Below are positions 36,211 through 46,600 of a stretch of DNA of 64,000 nucleotides, in pieces. A program made the translations under genes and the position numbers. The notes below the pieces were generated by a model. It was given only the letters and a program-made list of their open reading frames with translations, was not told the DNA's origin and ran no database searches. This DNA is from Sphaerospermopsis aphanizomenoides BCCUSP55 (GTDB lineage: Bacteria > Cyanobacteriota > Cyanobacteriia > Cyanobacteriales > Nostocaceae). Location of the stretch: assembly GCF_001586785.1 (NCBI RefSeq), contig NZ_LUFH02000009.1, positions 1 to 64,000 on the forward strand, read 5' to 3'. Within the stretch, counting starts at the first letter, position 1. Each line of letters opens with the position of its first letter.

Positions 36211-36930
36211 TAGAAATGAAAAATTCATGTCTTCCATACAACTCTACGGACAAGGTAATTCTTTGTGCTGGTTGAACAAATCTTCCAGTCTATCCTGATA
36301 ACATAAATTAGGAAATGAATATCTCAGTGACTGCATAGGTGAAAAACTGTCGTATATAAGTAGCAATTTATATAGGAATCATATTTGATTCTTGAAAAAC
36401 ACTCCGCACACTTCCCCTGTTCCCTGTTCCCTATTCCCTCTCCTAACTATAAAATTTATTTTGCACGACTACTTATATAACAGTGAGCTTTTTAATATTT
36501 AGTCTGACTAAGATCCCAAAATTTAAGGCAGTCCTAATTATCCTGACGGCTGCCATATTCAATGATTCGCAATTATGGCATTAAGTTACAAAATGTACAA
36601 GATGATCACTCTTCCCTACTAGTGTCTCAAAACAATTTCATCAATAAAATGGGTTGCACCCATATCATGGGTTGTCAAATCTAGGTTAGGATAATCCATC
36701 GAAGAAGCAATCAGGATGAGACTCATGGCAAAATGTACTTTTGCAAGAGGTCTAATGGTTAACAGATCCAGGAAAATTCTTGCCCTTATCACCTAACTTT
36801 CTCCTTACTGCTGCCAGCAGTCTATTTTCCTGGAATCAAATGCTTCTCAAAATCAAAATACCCCAAATCTTTTTTACTCCATATCATTTCTAAATAAAAT
36901 CCTGGTCTTTGCAGACACACATATAGAGCC
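36211..36930. other. Long spacer with a MITE-like element
   Basis: 36353-36479 is flanked by 11-bp perfect inverted repeats (listed separately). A GGCAG...CTGCC hairpin is near 36523-36552, and ACTGCT-GCC-AGCAGT at about 36808. No gene is recognised; the reverse-strand ORF in 36822-37094 is antisense to the YdcF-like gene. Confidence 0.5.
36353..36479. mobile_element. Candidate MITE, 127 bp
   Basis: TATATAAGTAG (36353-36363) and CTACTTATATA (36469-36479) are perfect 11-bp terminal inverted repeats, with further partial matches outside (ACTGT...ACAGT) and inside (CAATTT/AAATTT-like). The interior includes the TTCCCTGTTCCCTATTCCC repeat and has no ORF. This fits a non-autonomous transposon remnant. 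Confidence 0.5.
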
Positions 36931-37503
36931 TTGAATAAGCTACTGTTTACAGGTAAATATTTGCGACTTATGTCTTTTATCGTACCCTTGTTGGTGTGGT
37001 GGGGATATAAGGAAGTACAAAACCAAATTGTACATCCACAAGCTATGTTAGTTTTGGGCGGTTCTACTAGACGTTTAGAAAGGGAGAAGTTCACAGCAGA
37101 TTTTGCTAGAAAGCATCCGCATATACCAATATGGATTACTGGGGGTAGTCCGCCTAGATATACAAGAGAAGTATTTACTAAAGCTGGAGTTGATCCCCGC
37201 CGATTAAATTTAGATTATGAAGCTGTGGATACAGTTACTAATTTTACTACGCTCGTAGATGACTTGCAAGCACGGGGGATTAAAAGCGTTTATTTAATCA
37301 CTTCTGATTTTCATATGCGCCGCGCTTGTGTGATTGGCGAGATTGTTTTAGGGAGTCGAGGTATTGAGTTCAAAGCAGTGTCAGTTCCCTCAGAACAAGC
37401 ATCAGAACCTATTGAAAAATCTATCCGTGATGGAGCCAGAGCTATTTTGTGGGTAGCAACTGGTTACACAGGTGCAAAAGAAAAGGTGGCAGGTGACAGA
37501 TGA
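36931..37503 (+). CDS. YdcF/DUF218 family protein
   Basis: The product is 190 residues from a TTG at 36931; an ATG at 36970 (MSFIVPLLVWWG) is also possible and starts directly with the membrane segment. DUF218 core motifs are MLVLGGSTRRLERE, IWITGGSPP and YLITSDFHMRRAC, typical of YdcF/SanA-like envelope proteins. The C-terminus (KEKVAGDR) is encoded by CAGGTGACAG repeat sequence that supplies the stop codon. The function is unknown; envelope or polysaccharide-related roles are suspected for the family. Confidence 0.88.
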   Translation: MNKLLFTGKYLRLMSFIVPLLVWWGYKEVQNQIVHPQAMLVLGGSTRRLEREKFTADFARKHPHIPIWITGGSPPRYTREVFTKAGVDPRRLNLDYEAVDTVTNFTTLVDDLQARGIKSVYLITSDFHMRRACVIGEIVLGSRGIEFKAVSVPSEQASEPIEKSIRDGARAILWVATGYTGAKEKVAGDR

Positions 37504-37800
37504 GCGAAAATAGGGTGTATGTGTCAGGAGGAGCGGCTAGTATAACTGTAGCCAGGATAATTAGGACATTATTAATCCTTGAAACGTAGATATAACAAGG
37601 CTTTTACTCCTGCCTCCTGCAAGACAGCCCTCTGCCTCCTGCCTCCTGCTATAACTGTAGACAGGAGTTGTTGAAGTTGAAATTTTGTTGGCGTAGCCTG
37701 CTGGAAGCACTATTTTGAATTTTGAATTGATTTCTACCCAATACCCAATATCGCCACAATTTGATACCCTAGCTTAAACAGATTTGAGAAAAGTGAAAGC
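37504..37800. repeat. Dispersed repeat spacer upstream of guaB3
   Basis: TATAACTGTAG occurs at about 37540 and 37650. AATTAGGACATTATTAATCC followed by TTGAAACGTAGATATAACAA is an inverted, diverged copy of the sequence near 30690-30730. CTCCTGCC-type repeats fill 37605-37645. Confidence 0.65.
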
Positions 37801-38964
37801 GTGGAAATTCAACTTGGGCGGGGAAAAAAGGCTCGCCGAGCCTATGGCATTGATGAAATTGCTTTAGTACCTGGTAACAGAACACTCGATCCGAGTTTAG
37901 CGGATACTAAATGGCAAATTGGCAATATTGAGCGAGAAATTCCCATTATTGCCAGTGCAATGGATGGTGTTGTTGATGTAGGGATGGCTGTGCGTTTGTC
38001 CCAATTGGGAGCATTAGGAGTTCTAAATTTAGAGGGTATCCAAACTCGCTATGCTGACCCAGACCCGATTTTAGATCGGATTGCATCTGTGGGCAAAGAT
38101 GAATTTGTTTCCTTGATGCAAGAACTTTACGCCGAACCCATCAAGCCAGAATTAATTGAAAAACGTATTCAGGAAATTAAACAACAGGGCGGTATTGCAG
38201 CTGTGAGTGCTACTCCAGTAGGTGCTAGTAAATTCGGTCAAGTTGTAGCTAAAGCTGGGGCTGATTTATTTTTTATCCAAGCGACGGTAGTTTCTACAGA
38301 CCACCTGTCACCAGAGTCTATTACACCTCTGGATTTGGCAGAATTTTGCCGTTCTATGCCCATTCCAGTGGTATTGGGTAACTGTGTGACTTATGAAGTC
38401 ACTTTGGATTTAATGAAAGCCGGTGCGGCAGCAGTTTTGGTGGGCATTGGCCCTGGTGCTGCTTGTACTTCTCGTGGGGTTTTGGGTGTAGGTGTACCGC
38501 AAGCAACAGCGATCGCAGACTGTGCCGCAGCCAGAGATGATTACTATCAAGAAACTGGTAACTATATCCCTGTTATTGCTGATGGTGGTTTAATTACTGG
38601 TGGCGACATTTGTAAATGTATTGCTTGTGGTGCTGATGGAGTGATGATTGGTTCTCCCTTTGCTAGAGCCGCCCAAGCCCCTGGACGAGGTTATCATTGG
38701 GGTATGGCAACTCCTAGCCCAGTTTTACCCCGTGGTACTCGTATTCGTGTTGGTACGACAGGTACTCTAGAGCAAATACTGACAGGCCCAGCCGGATTAG
38801 ATGATGGTACTCATAATCTCCTGGGCGCTTTAAAAACCAGCATGGGTACATTAGGAGCAAAAAATATCAAAGAAATGCAGCAAGTTGAAGTTGTTATTGC
38901 TCCTTCCCTGTTAACGGAAGGTAAAGTTTACCAAAAAGCCCAACAATTGGGTATGGGTAAATAA
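37801..38964 (+). CDS. guaB3: GuaB3 family IMP dehydrogenase-related protein
   Basis: The product has 387 residues, starting with GTG ([20 protein letters not shown]). It has the IMPDH/GMPR TIM-barrel without CBS domains: [30 protein letters not shown] (flexible catalytic Cys loop, G-x-A-C-T), [10 protein letters not shown] and IGSPFARA. GuaB3 proteins occur in actinobacteria and cyanobacteria and are distinct from canonical GuaB. Purine interconversion is the likely role. It precedes yfr1 and trxA, a conserved cyanobacterial order. Confidence 0.92.
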   Translation: MEIQLGRGKKARRAYGIDEIALVPGNRTLDPSLADTKWQIGNIEREIPIIASAMDGVVDVGMAVRLSQLGALGVLNLEGIQTRYADPDPILDRIASVGKDEFVSLMQELYAEPIKPELIEKRIQEIKQQGGIAAVSATPVGASKFGQVVAKAGADLFFIQATVVSTDHLSPESITPLDLAEFCRSMPIPVVLGNCVTYEVTLDLMKAGAAAVLVGIGPGAACTSRGVLGVGVPQATAIADCAAARDDYYQETGNYIPVIADGGLITGGDICKCIACGADGVMIGSPFARAAQAPGRGYHWGMATPSPVLPRGTRIRVGTTGTLEQILTGPAGLDDGTHNLLGALKTSMGTLGAKNIKEMQQVEVVIAPSLLTEGKVYQKAQQLGMGK

Positions 38965-39170
38965 TAGGGTGTAGGGTGTAGGGGGTAGGGTGTAGGGTGT
39001 AGGGTGTAGGGGAGCAGGGGAGCGAAGGAGAATAATACTTTTTGCCTCTTGCATGAGTGCCTCTTGCCTCTTGCCTCTTACCTGTTCCCTATTCCCTGTT
39101 CCCACTAACAACTGACAAATAAAAATTTTTTCAGTACCTTAAACAATCTCTGGAAAAATTCCAGATGTCG
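38965..39170. repeat. TAGGGTG heptamers and CTCTTGC repeats
   Basis: TAGGGTG/GTAGGGT units follow the guaB3 stop to about 39010, then TGCCTCTTGCCTCTT-type repeats around 39041-39080. The remainder leads into the yfr1 promoter. Confidence 0.7.
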
Positions 39171-39172
39171 CC

Positions 39173-39178
39173 TACAAT
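39173..39178 (+). promoter_or_regulatory. -10 box of yfr1
   Basis: TACAAT at 39173-39178 lies eight bases before the expected 5' end of Yfr1 (around 39187). No convincing -35 hexamer was identified. Confidence 0.6.
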
Positions 39179-39186
39179 AGAGATAG

Positions 39187-39250
39187 CGGAGACGCATGTT
39201 TCCGTTCACTCCTCACACCACACTCCGCCCGGACTACTGTTCGGGCGGTT
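39187..39250 (+). ncRNA. yfr1: Yfr1 small regulatory RNA
   Basis: The ultraconserved single-stranded core ACTCCTCACAC is at 39208-39218. It is flanked by hairpin 1 (GGAGAC 39188-39193, GCAT loop, GTTTCC 39198-39203) and by the terminator hairpin CCGCCCG (39225-39231) / CGGGCGG (39242-39248). Yfr1 is a cyanobacterial trans-acting sRNA that pairs through this core with mRNAs of outer-membrane proteins, and it usually lies between guaB and trxA, exactly as here. Confidence 0.93.
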
Positions 39251-39376
39251 CCTTATGTTCAGACATAAATTCTATAGGTTCTTTGCAAATGTACATCCTT
39301 AACTCCTAAGCTGATGTTTTTGCTATGGTAGAATTTTCACGAAACTGATAAATATAATAGTCAAAGGTTTTTAGGA

Positions 39377-39700
39377 ATGTCAGCAGCTGCAAGTGTTACA
39401 GATTCTAGTTTTAAGCAGGAAGTTCTCGATAGCGATGTTCCTGTTTTAGTTGATTTTTGGGCTCCTTGGTGCGGTCCTTGCCGTATGGTAGCTCCTGTCG
39501 TTGAGGAAATCGCCGCTCAGTATGTAGGACAAATCAAAGTTGTGAAAGTCAACACTGATGAAAATCCTCAAGTTGCCAGTCAGTATGGTATCCGTAGCAT
39601 TCCCACATTAATGATTTTTAAAGAGGGAGTAAAAGTGGATATGGTTGTCGGTGCTGTACCTAAATCTACATTAGCTACAACTTTGGAAAAGTATCTTTAA
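39377..39700 (+). CDS. trxA: Thioredoxin
   Basis: The product is 107 residues, a typical m-type thioredoxin with the active site WCGPC (C32, C35), buried Asp26 and cis-Pro in SIPTLMIF. It reduces target disulfides with electrons from ferredoxin- or NADPH-thioredoxin reductase. Position downstream of guaB3-yfr1 is conserved in cyanobacteria. A small CxxC protein gene follows 30 bases after the stop. Confidence 0.97.
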   Translation: MSAAASVTDSSFKQEVLDSDVPVLVDFWAPWCGPCRMVAPVVEEIAAQYVGQIKVVKVNTDENPQVASQYGIRSIPTLMIFKEGVKVDMVVGAVPKSTLATTLEKYL

Positions 39701-39730
39701 ACCTCAATTGGCTACAAACTTCTATCTTGA

Positions 39731-39907
39731 ATGTTCCAAGAAGACTTTTGCTACATCTGTAAAGATGTAACTGTAAGACCTGTAGGTACTTGTACTAAAA
39801 AGCAGGTTTCTGTGAAACACAAATCGTCTGTCAGAGGACAAACTACAGATGTATCTGGTGTAACTGCGCTAAGGCGGAAGATTGTCAATGAGTCGTCCAT
39901 TGCCTAG
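39731..39907 (+). CDS. Small CxxC protein, 58 aa, downstream of trxA
   Basis: An ATG-to-TAG ORF of 58 codons starts MFQEDFCYICKDVTVRP and contains a CxxC (C7, C10) and a third Cys (TC at about residue 20). The middle (KHKSSVRGQTTDVSG) is basic and the end (ALRRKIVNESSIA) is helical. The codon use looks like that of neighbours, and the ORF is followed directly by a good terminator, so it is probably real. No family is recognised; the cysteines suggest a metal site or a redox partner of thioredoxin. No clear ribosome-binding site precedes it, so it may depend on trxA translation. Confidence 0.55.
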   Translation: MFQEDFCYICKDVTVRPVGTCTKKQVSVKHKSSVRGQTTDVSGVTALRRKIVNESSIA

Positions 39908-39934
39908 AGCTTTAGGTTAATAATTGTAAATTAG

Positions 39935-39973
39935 TTTCTGAGGCGTAACATTTGCGTCTCCAGAAAACTTTTT
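39935..39973 (+). terminator. Rho-independent terminator of trxA operon
   Basis: TTTCTGAGGCG (39935-39945) pairs with CGTCT-C-CAGAAA (39955-39966) with one bulge and a nine-base loop, followed by ACTTTTTCT. Confidence 0.75.
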
Positions 39974-40215
39974 CTACATAAATTAAGATATTTTACAGGT
40001 AAGGATGTATCTTTTATTACGGGTATGTCCTTGTTTTGTCAATTGGGAACAAATATATAGCAGGTGACAGTAGTGGAGTACGCAGTACCGAGTGGTTGCT
40101 TAGGATTTCCACTCATTGCTCATTACTCGCCTACACCCAAGCTCAACAAAAAAGGAAAGTGATTGACTGAAGTTTGTGATTGACTGAAATTTAGATAAAA
40201 TATAATGCCATTGTT
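39974..40215. other. Spacer upstream of the LOG gene
   Basis: It contains a single TATAGCAGGTGACAG motif at about 40058 and otherwise nothing recognised. The LOG gene promoter should be here. Confidence 0.4.
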
Positions 40216-41298
40216 GTGGCAGTTCTCATGACTTCTGAAACTTCATTTGAAATACTAGAATCTCTCCAAGCTGATATTGCTGAATTAATAGATCGTTTAC
40301 CGACCTTAAAACATCGGCAATTTATTCAGCAGGCACTTGCTACTATAGTGCGTTTGGCTGATAGTGAAGTTGACCGTTTGGACTGGAAAATCTTATCTGC
40401 GGCTTTAGCAGATATGGAAAGGGGTTTCCAACTCTTTTATGGCTATCGGCACATCCGCAAAGTGACTATATTTGGTTCTGCTCGTTTAGCGCCAGAAACC
40501 CCTGAGTACGAAATGGCAGTGCAGTTTGCACGTGCTGTTTGTCAGTTGGGATTTATGGTGATTACAGGCGGTGGTGGTGGAATTATGCACGCGGGTCAAG
40601 AAGGTGCAGGGCGAGATAATTCTTTTGGTTTAAATATTCAGTTACCTTTTGAACAAGAGGCAAATCCAATTATTAATGGAGACCCTAAACTAATTCATTT
40701 TAAATATTTCTTTACCCGCAAGCTATTCCTCCTCAAAGAAAGTGATGCTGTGGCTTTATTTCCTGGTGGCTTTGGAACTCAGGATGAAGCTTTTGAATGT
40801 ATGACATTAAGCCAAACAGGTAAATTTGGTCCAGTTCCTTTAGTTTTAATTGATCCTCCTGGTGGCGATTATTGGCATTCTTGGAGTCAATATATTGATC
40901 AACAATTGGTGGCAAAAGGTCTTGTTAGTCCAGATGATCCTAGTCTGTACACGGTGACAGATAATTTGGAAGTTGCTTGCAATGCCATTACCCGTTTTTA
41001 TCAAGTTTATCACTCTAGTCGCTATGTAGGTGATCAATTGATCATCCGCCTCAAACAAGAGTTATTAGATGCAGATGTAGAAGCACTAAATGATAATTTC
41101 AGTGACATTCTGGTGGCAGGCAGAATTAAGAAAAGTCAGGCATTACCCCAAGAAGGTCAAGATGAAACATCGGATTTACCCCGGTTAGTTTTGTATTTCA
41201 ATCAGCGTGATTTGGGGCGTTTGTATCAGATGATTGCCGCAATTAACCAATTAGCTATTCCTTCTCCAGAGGAAACAACCCATCCAGAAAGGAAGTAG
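40216..41298 (+). CDS. LOG family protein (nucleotide phosphoribohydrolase-like)
   Basis: The product has 360 residues from a GTG; an ATG four codons in is possible. The LOG/TIGR00730 domain occupies the middle: ITGGGGGIMHAGQEGA and PGGFGTQDEAFE, the PGGxGTxxE motif that binds and cleaves the nucleoside 5'-monophosphate. It has an N-terminal helical extension (about 85 residues) and a C-terminal extension, as in long cyanobacterial members. LOG enzymes release cytokinin-like bases or other nucleobases; the substrate here is not known. Confidence 0.9.
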   Translation: MAVLMTSETSFEILESLQADIAELIDRLPTLKHRQFIQQALATIVRLADSEVDRLDWKILSAALADMERGFQLFYGYRHIRKVTIFGSARLAPETPEYEMAVQFARAVCQLGFMVITGGGGGIMHAGQEGAGRDNSFGLNIQLPFEQEANPIINGDPKLIHFKYFFTRKLFLLKESDAVALFPGGFGTQDEAFECMTLSQTGKFGPVPLVLIDPPGGDYWHSWSQYIDQQLVAKGLVSPDDPSLYTVTDNLEVACNAITRFYQVYHSSRYVGDQLIIRLKQELLDADVEALNDNFSDILVAGRIKKSQALPQEGQDETSDLPRLVLYFNQRDLGRLYQMIAAINQLAIPSPEETTHPERK

Positions 41299-41646
41299 GT
41301 TTTAGTCAACTTATACTATTGTGAATTAGGCAAGAGGATTGTAAAGGATTAAAGTGTACCCAGCTTCAAAACAATCAAATATTATTCCTATAGCTATAGC
41401 CATCAATATTAGGACATCAACTATAGCAGGTGACAGGTGACAGGTGACAGGTGACAGTGAGAAATCCGGGTTTAAGAGTCTAAGTTTTAGTGTTGGCAAA
41501 TGTCCTAACTACACTTGTCTACAGCTATATATCAACAACAAAAATAGGTGGGCAATGCCCACCTGACTGGAATAATTATGACTCCTGACTCCTGAATTCT
41601 TACTGGGTTTTATCATTTGTTGATGTCCTAACCACCTTAGCTGTTG
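41299..41646. repeat. Repeat-filled spacer between LOG and ABC genes
   Basis: AACTATAGCAGGTGACAGG and further CAGGTGA units are at 41416-41456. TGTCCTAAC motifs occur at about 41501 and 41626. The GGTGGGCAATGCCCACC palindrome is at 41547-41563. A GCTATA end near 41643 makes the whole stretch resemble a degraded terminal-inverted-repeat element. Confidence 0.65.
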
Positions 41647-42930
41647 CTATATTGCTAACTCGGTTTCTGGATCAAAAAAGTGAATCTTTTCAGGAATAAG
41701 TGATAACCAAAGTTGCTCACCTAAACTAATAAATCTATCGGGAGGAACTCGCACTTGCAAAGATTGACCTTCTGTACTTGGTGAATCTGGATCATCAATT
41801 CTCACAGATAAAAAACTATCATTCCCTAAATTTTCTACCAAATCTACTTTCACAGGTAAATTTTTGGTGGCGGGTACACTCAAAGTTAAATGTTCTGGAC
41901 GAATACCTAAAATTAAAGTTTGTCCATCATATTTTTGTAATGGTCTTCCCCATACTTCTGGCAGGGTGAAACGAAAGTTAGCATGGGTAATTAATAAAGG
42001 TGCATGAAATTCTACAGGAATAAAATTCATTGGTGGTGAACCAATAAATTCTGCTACAAAGCGGTTAGCAGGATGGTTGTAGAGTTCTAATGGTGGTGCG
42101 ACTTGCTGAATTTTTCCGCCAGACATAATGGCAATGCGATCGCCCATTGTCATGGCTTCAGTTTGATCATGAGTGACGTAAATGGTTGTTGTTCCCAACT
42201 GACGCTGCAATTTCACAATTTGGGCGCGAGTTTCCGCCCGTAATTTCGCATCTAAGTTAGATAATGGTTCATCCATTAAAAATACTTGGGGATTTCTGGC
42301 GATCGCTCTTCCTAATGCTACCCTTTGTCTTTGTCCTCCAGATAACTGTTTGGGTAAACGATTTAATAAAGTTTCAATTTGTAATAATTGGGCAACATTC
42401 CGCACTCTTTGATCTACTATTCGTTCTTGTTCAGAAAGATAACGCAGTCCTTTGGGCAACTTTCTCGTCACTCCTACCAGGACATTTTCTCCCCACTTGC
42501 GTAGTAAAGGTGAAGAAACAGTTTCCCTATTTCCCAAGCGCCGACGTAAGCCAAAGGCGATGTTTTCATACACCGTCATGTGCGGATAAAGGGCGTAATT
42601 TTGAAACACCATTGCAATGTCTCGTTCTTTGGGAGGTAAATCATTAATCAAGCGAAGCCCTGCGGGCGCACTGGCGCTATCGCCCACCCAGATATTACCC
42701 CCAGTCATCACCTCTAACCCAGCTATTAACCGCAGCAAGGTACTTTTACCGCAACCAGAGGGACCCACCAGCACCATAAATTCACCATCGGCAATGGTTA
42801 AATTAATGCGCCGCAGGACATTTATACTATCTGCACCTTCTTTTTCTGGTGATGACATCTGTGTCGTCACACCTTCCCCCTTGCGAGGAGGAAAACTTTT
42901 ATAAACGTTCTCTAATACAACTTGTGCCAT
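41647..42930 (-). CDS. MalK/UgpC-type ABC transporter ATPase
   Basis: The product has 427 residues. Walker A GPSGCGKS is at 56-63, QLSGGQRQRVALGRA near 198, VFLMDEPLSNLD near 220, switch HDQTEA, then a C-terminal TOBE/MalK regulatory domain. It carries two insertions: about 20 residues after the first strand (PPRKGEGVTTQMSSPEKEG) and about 40 between the Q-loop and signature (RRLGNRETVSSPLL...). It would power import of a sugar or glycerol phosphate, but no permease or binding protein is nearby, so it may serve several transporters. Confidence 0.93.
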   Translation of the reverse strand: MAQVVLENVYKSFPPRKGEGVTTQMSSPEKEGADSINVLRRINLTIADGEFMVLVGPSGCGKSTLLRLIAGLEVMTGGNIWVGDSASAPAGLRLINDLPPKERDIAMVFQNYALYPHMTVYENIAFGLRRRLGNRETVSSPLLRKWGENVLVGVTRKLPKGLRYLSEQERIVDQRVRNVAQLLQIETLLNRLPKQLSGGQRQRVALGRAIARNPQVFLMDEPLSNLDAKLRAETRAQIVKLQRQLGTTTIYVTHDQTEAMTMGDRIAIMSGGKIQQVAPPLELYNHPANRFVAEFIGSPPMNFIPVEFHAPLLITHANFRFTLPEVWGRPLQKYDGQTLILGIRPEHLTLSVPATKNLPVKVDLVENLGNDSFLSVRIDDPDSPSTEGQSLQVRVPPDRFISLGEQLWLSLIPEKIHFFDPETELAI

Positions 42931-43154
42931 AGGTAATTACTTTAATAGTGATTAATCTGTACAAGTGGGACTTTCTCACCTGTATAGTAGTCAGTATAGT
43001 ATCCCTAGATTAGCCTAGAAGTAAACTTATACAACAGGTTCTCTTGTTTTTGAATCAAAGTGGAAAAATCCTAGAGAATATGCGTACAGATTACAACTTT
43101 AAACTTAGTTAAAAGTCCAAAATTATCACTATTTTCATTCAGAACACAAAGATT

Positions 43155-43538
43155 TTATCCAGGTAAATTAGTGTTTTTAGGAGGAAATTTACACTTTACC
43201 TCTATTTCTAAATTACTTTCAGCACTACCTTCCGTAATAAAAGGAATGCCAGCTTTCCCACCAATTTTCATTCCAAACTTCAGGGTTACTTCCTCAATTT
43301 CTGCTGCGCCAAAATCCTTAAAAGCACTGACAGCATACATCGCATAACCCCGCATCATTTTTTTGGCTTGCTGCAATTTTACCAATGCGGGATTATCTCC
43401 CATGCCAATTTCACCCGTGTCATGATCATAAACTGGGCTAGGTAGAGATACATCTTCTTTACCTTTTGACTCTATATAAATTTCATAAGATTCACCATTT
43501 TCTTCAAAGCGGAGAATTTCTAATTGGGATTCTGACAT
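43155..43538 (-). CDS. Trypco1 (CU044_2847 family) protein
   Basis: The product is 127 residues. It reads as two N-terminal beta strands (EILRFEENGESYEIYIES), a linker, a helix (AMYAVSAFKDFGAAEIEE) and a strand pair ending in VTLKFGMKIGGKAGIPFITEGSAE, then a terminal strand EVKCKF. This matches the trypsin-co-occurring domain 1 family, whose members sit beside trypsin-, caspase- and STAND-containing conflict genes. It diverges from the caspase-STAND gene and probably acts as its accessory or regulatory subunit. The function of Trypco1 is not established. Confidence 0.8.
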   Translation of the reverse strand: MSESQLEILRFEENGESYEIYIESKGKEDVSLPSPVYDHDTGEIGMGDNPALVKLQQAKKMMRGYAMYAVSAFKDFGAAEIEEVTLKFGMKIGGKAGIPFITEGSAESNLEIEVKCKFPPKNTNLPG

Positions 43539-43567
43539 AAATTGAAATTTACTTTTTCTAAAGTTTT

Positions 43568-43591
43568 AACTATTTTTCGCTCAAAATAGTT
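43568..43591. promoter_or_regulatory. Inverted repeat in the divergent promoter, candidate operator
   Basis: AACTATTTT-TCGCTC-AAAATAGTT is a perfect 9-bp inverted repeat with a 6-base spacer, located 30 bases upstream of the Trypco1 start and 69 bases upstream of the caspase ATG. It can act as an operator for both genes. Confidence 0.5.
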
Positions 43592-43659
43592 TATCGTACT
43601 GGTATCTATAACATCCTAAATTGAGATAATTGTCAACAACAATTACCATTTGTTTACCT

Positions 43660-46600
43660 ATGACTCGATATGCACTTGTAATTGGTATTTCTCAGTATAG
43701 TTACTTTGGTCAATTGCCAACACCAACTGGTGATGCTGAAGCAATTGCCCAAATACTGGAAAAATACGGCAATTTTCAACAAGTCAGACGTTATCCCTAC
43801 CGCCGTAATATCGAGAACCATAACTATCCTGAAATGGTAAATCAACCAGTGACAGGAATGTCAGTAATGCAACAATTACAGGAGTTCTTATCAAAACAAG
43901 CAGAAGATAGCGAAGCACTGATTTATTTTACTGGACATGGAATAACAGTTTCACCTTATTTGGGAAATTCTGAAGGTTTTTTAGCAGCCTCAGATTGTCA
44001 ATTAGAGAGAGATGGTAGTCGCATCATTGGACAAAAAAATGGTATTCCCTTTAGTAAACTCAATGAAGAAATTCGCAATTCTCATTTAAGTAACTTAGTT
44101 GTAATTTTAGACTGTTGTCACAGTGGTTATTTTATTGAAAGGAATCTATTAGAAAGTAGTTTCAATGCTTTTAGCGCCCAAAAAGATTATTATCTAATTG
44201 CAGGTTGTCGCAGTTTTCAAGAAGGCAAAATTATTAAGGGTGAATCCCACAGTGTTTTTACTACTGCTTTAATTAAAGCATTTTCCGAAGAAAACGCTGA
44301 TCCAAAAAGAAGTATTACTGGCGACCGCTTATTTGACAGTATTAGCCGAGAGTTGTACGGTTCAGTGCAAGAAGCTATTCGTTTTGGTTGGGGAAAATCT
44401 ATTCAATTATTAACCTATCCTCCTCAAGAAAATGATTTAGAAAATATTGAAATTACTCTCAATATAGATAATCCATATTTAGGATTAAAGTCTTTTGATT
44501 TAGAGCAAGCTTATCTATTTCATGGACGACAAAATGCAGTGAGAGCATTGTTAGAACGCCTGACTAATTCTCGGTTCTTAGCTGTAATTGGTGCTTCTGG
44601 ATGTGGTAAATCCTCTTTAGTGAAAGCGGGTTTATTACATGAATTGAGTGATAATTATTTTGCGGGTAGTAGTAACTGGAAGAGGGAGATTTTAACTCCA
44701 GGTTCTCATCCTCTTTATAAATTACAAGAAGTTCTCGACCATCATCCAGATAATCAACCTTATATCTTATTTATTGACCAATTTGAAGAAATTTTTACTC
44801 TTACCCAAAGCGAAGAAGAAAGAATTAGATTTATTCAATTAATTGCCAATGAAGTCACCAACCAAGAAAAACAGACTCGTGTAATTATTGCTATGCGGGG
44901 AGATTTTTTAGATAAATGCGCTGAATATCCCGAAGCAGCAAATTTAATTAATCAAAATCAAATAACATCTTATCTCGTACAACCCCTATCTTTAGAAGAA
45001 TTGGAAGTTGCGATCGCACAACCTGCGAAATTACATGGTGTCACCTTTGAATCTGGTTTAGTATCAAAAATTATTGATGATGTAGCACAACAACCCGGCG
45101 CTTTACCCTTAATGCAATATGCTTTAAAGGAATTATGGGATGCTTGTATTCAAAATAAATCTAATGAAAATTCCCAGTTAACCTTTGCAGGTTATCAAAA
45201 AATTGGTGAAGTAAAAGGTGCATTAGAAAAAACAGCAAATCGTCTCTACAATAGTCTCACTGCTGAAAATGATAAAAAGTTTATCCGTCGTTTATTTGCG
45301 ATGGAGTTGGTAAATTTAGGGGATGGAAAAGAAGTTACTAGAAAACGAGCAAATTGGGAAAGATTAAAAGAGATAGTTAATTCAGAATCACAATTAAATA
45401 ATATTATCAGTCGTTTAGTAGATGCTCGTTTAATTGTCACCACTGAAAAAACAGTAGAAGTTGCTCACGAAGCTTTATTTAGTGAATGGTCTTTATTAAA
45501 GAATTGGATTACAGACAGTCGTGATGATATTCGTTTAAGTCAAAGTTTACAAACTTCTTGTCGAGAATGGCGAGAAATTTACCATAAATCTGATGATGCT
45601 TTACTCACAGGTGCGAGGTTAGCTGCTATTGAAGAATGGAAAGAGAGAACTTTAGAAAAACTCCCTGAACAAGAGGAAGATTATATTCGCAGGAGTATAG
45701 AAAAAAGGGATAAAGATCAGCAAGAAACAATTGTCAGAATTGAAAGGGAATTAGAGCAAGTAAGGAAACTTCAAAAATTTGCAGAAATTCAACTTCAAGT
45801 AGCAAGATTTCAAAAAATTGCAACTATTATTGTTAGTGGATTGTTATTATTTTCTGCCTCTTTAGGAATATTATCATACAGAATTAATTTGCAAAAAGAT
45901 AAGGAACAGTTACTGTCTGTTATCAACTTACGTGACGAAGCTAAAAAAGATTATTATGATAAACATGATCAAATTGGTGCATTGATGACAAGTGTTAAAG
46001 CATTAGATAAATTAAACAAAATTAATTTAGATAAAGACAAAACCAATGAAATTAGAGATGACATTAAAACTATAGTATATGGAGTTAAGGAGAGAAATAG
46101 ATTAGAAGGTCATGGCAAAAAAGTGTGGAGTATTAGTATTAGTCCTGATGGAGATAAAATTGTTTCTGCCAGTGCTGATAACACTATTAAGCTTTGGAGT
46201 ATAAAAGGCAAATTATTAGATACATTTTTAATTACAAATAATGCAGTTAATGTTGTTAGGTTTAGTAACAAAAATAATGATATTATTGTTTCTGGGAGTG
46301 AAGATGGTTACTTAATATTATGGAAAATAGTTGATGATAAATTAGTCAATATCTCAACTAAAAAAGTATCCAATACATATATATATGATGTGACTTTTGG
46401 ACAAGATGATAAAATAATTGCTTTCTCCTGCGCTGACGGTACTATTAATACTGCTAAATTAAGTGAATACAGTCAACTGGAGCAAGTTACAACTATCTTT
46501 AAAGAACCAATTAATAATAATACTATTTCTCAGAACTTTAGTTTAGATTTTCGTCTTGACGCAAACACAGCAACTTTAGCTTATAGTTATCAAGGTAGTA

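Noticed and set aside
36822-37094. Reverse-strand ORF of 90 codons
   Set aside because: It is antisense to the YdcF-like gene and has no family features.
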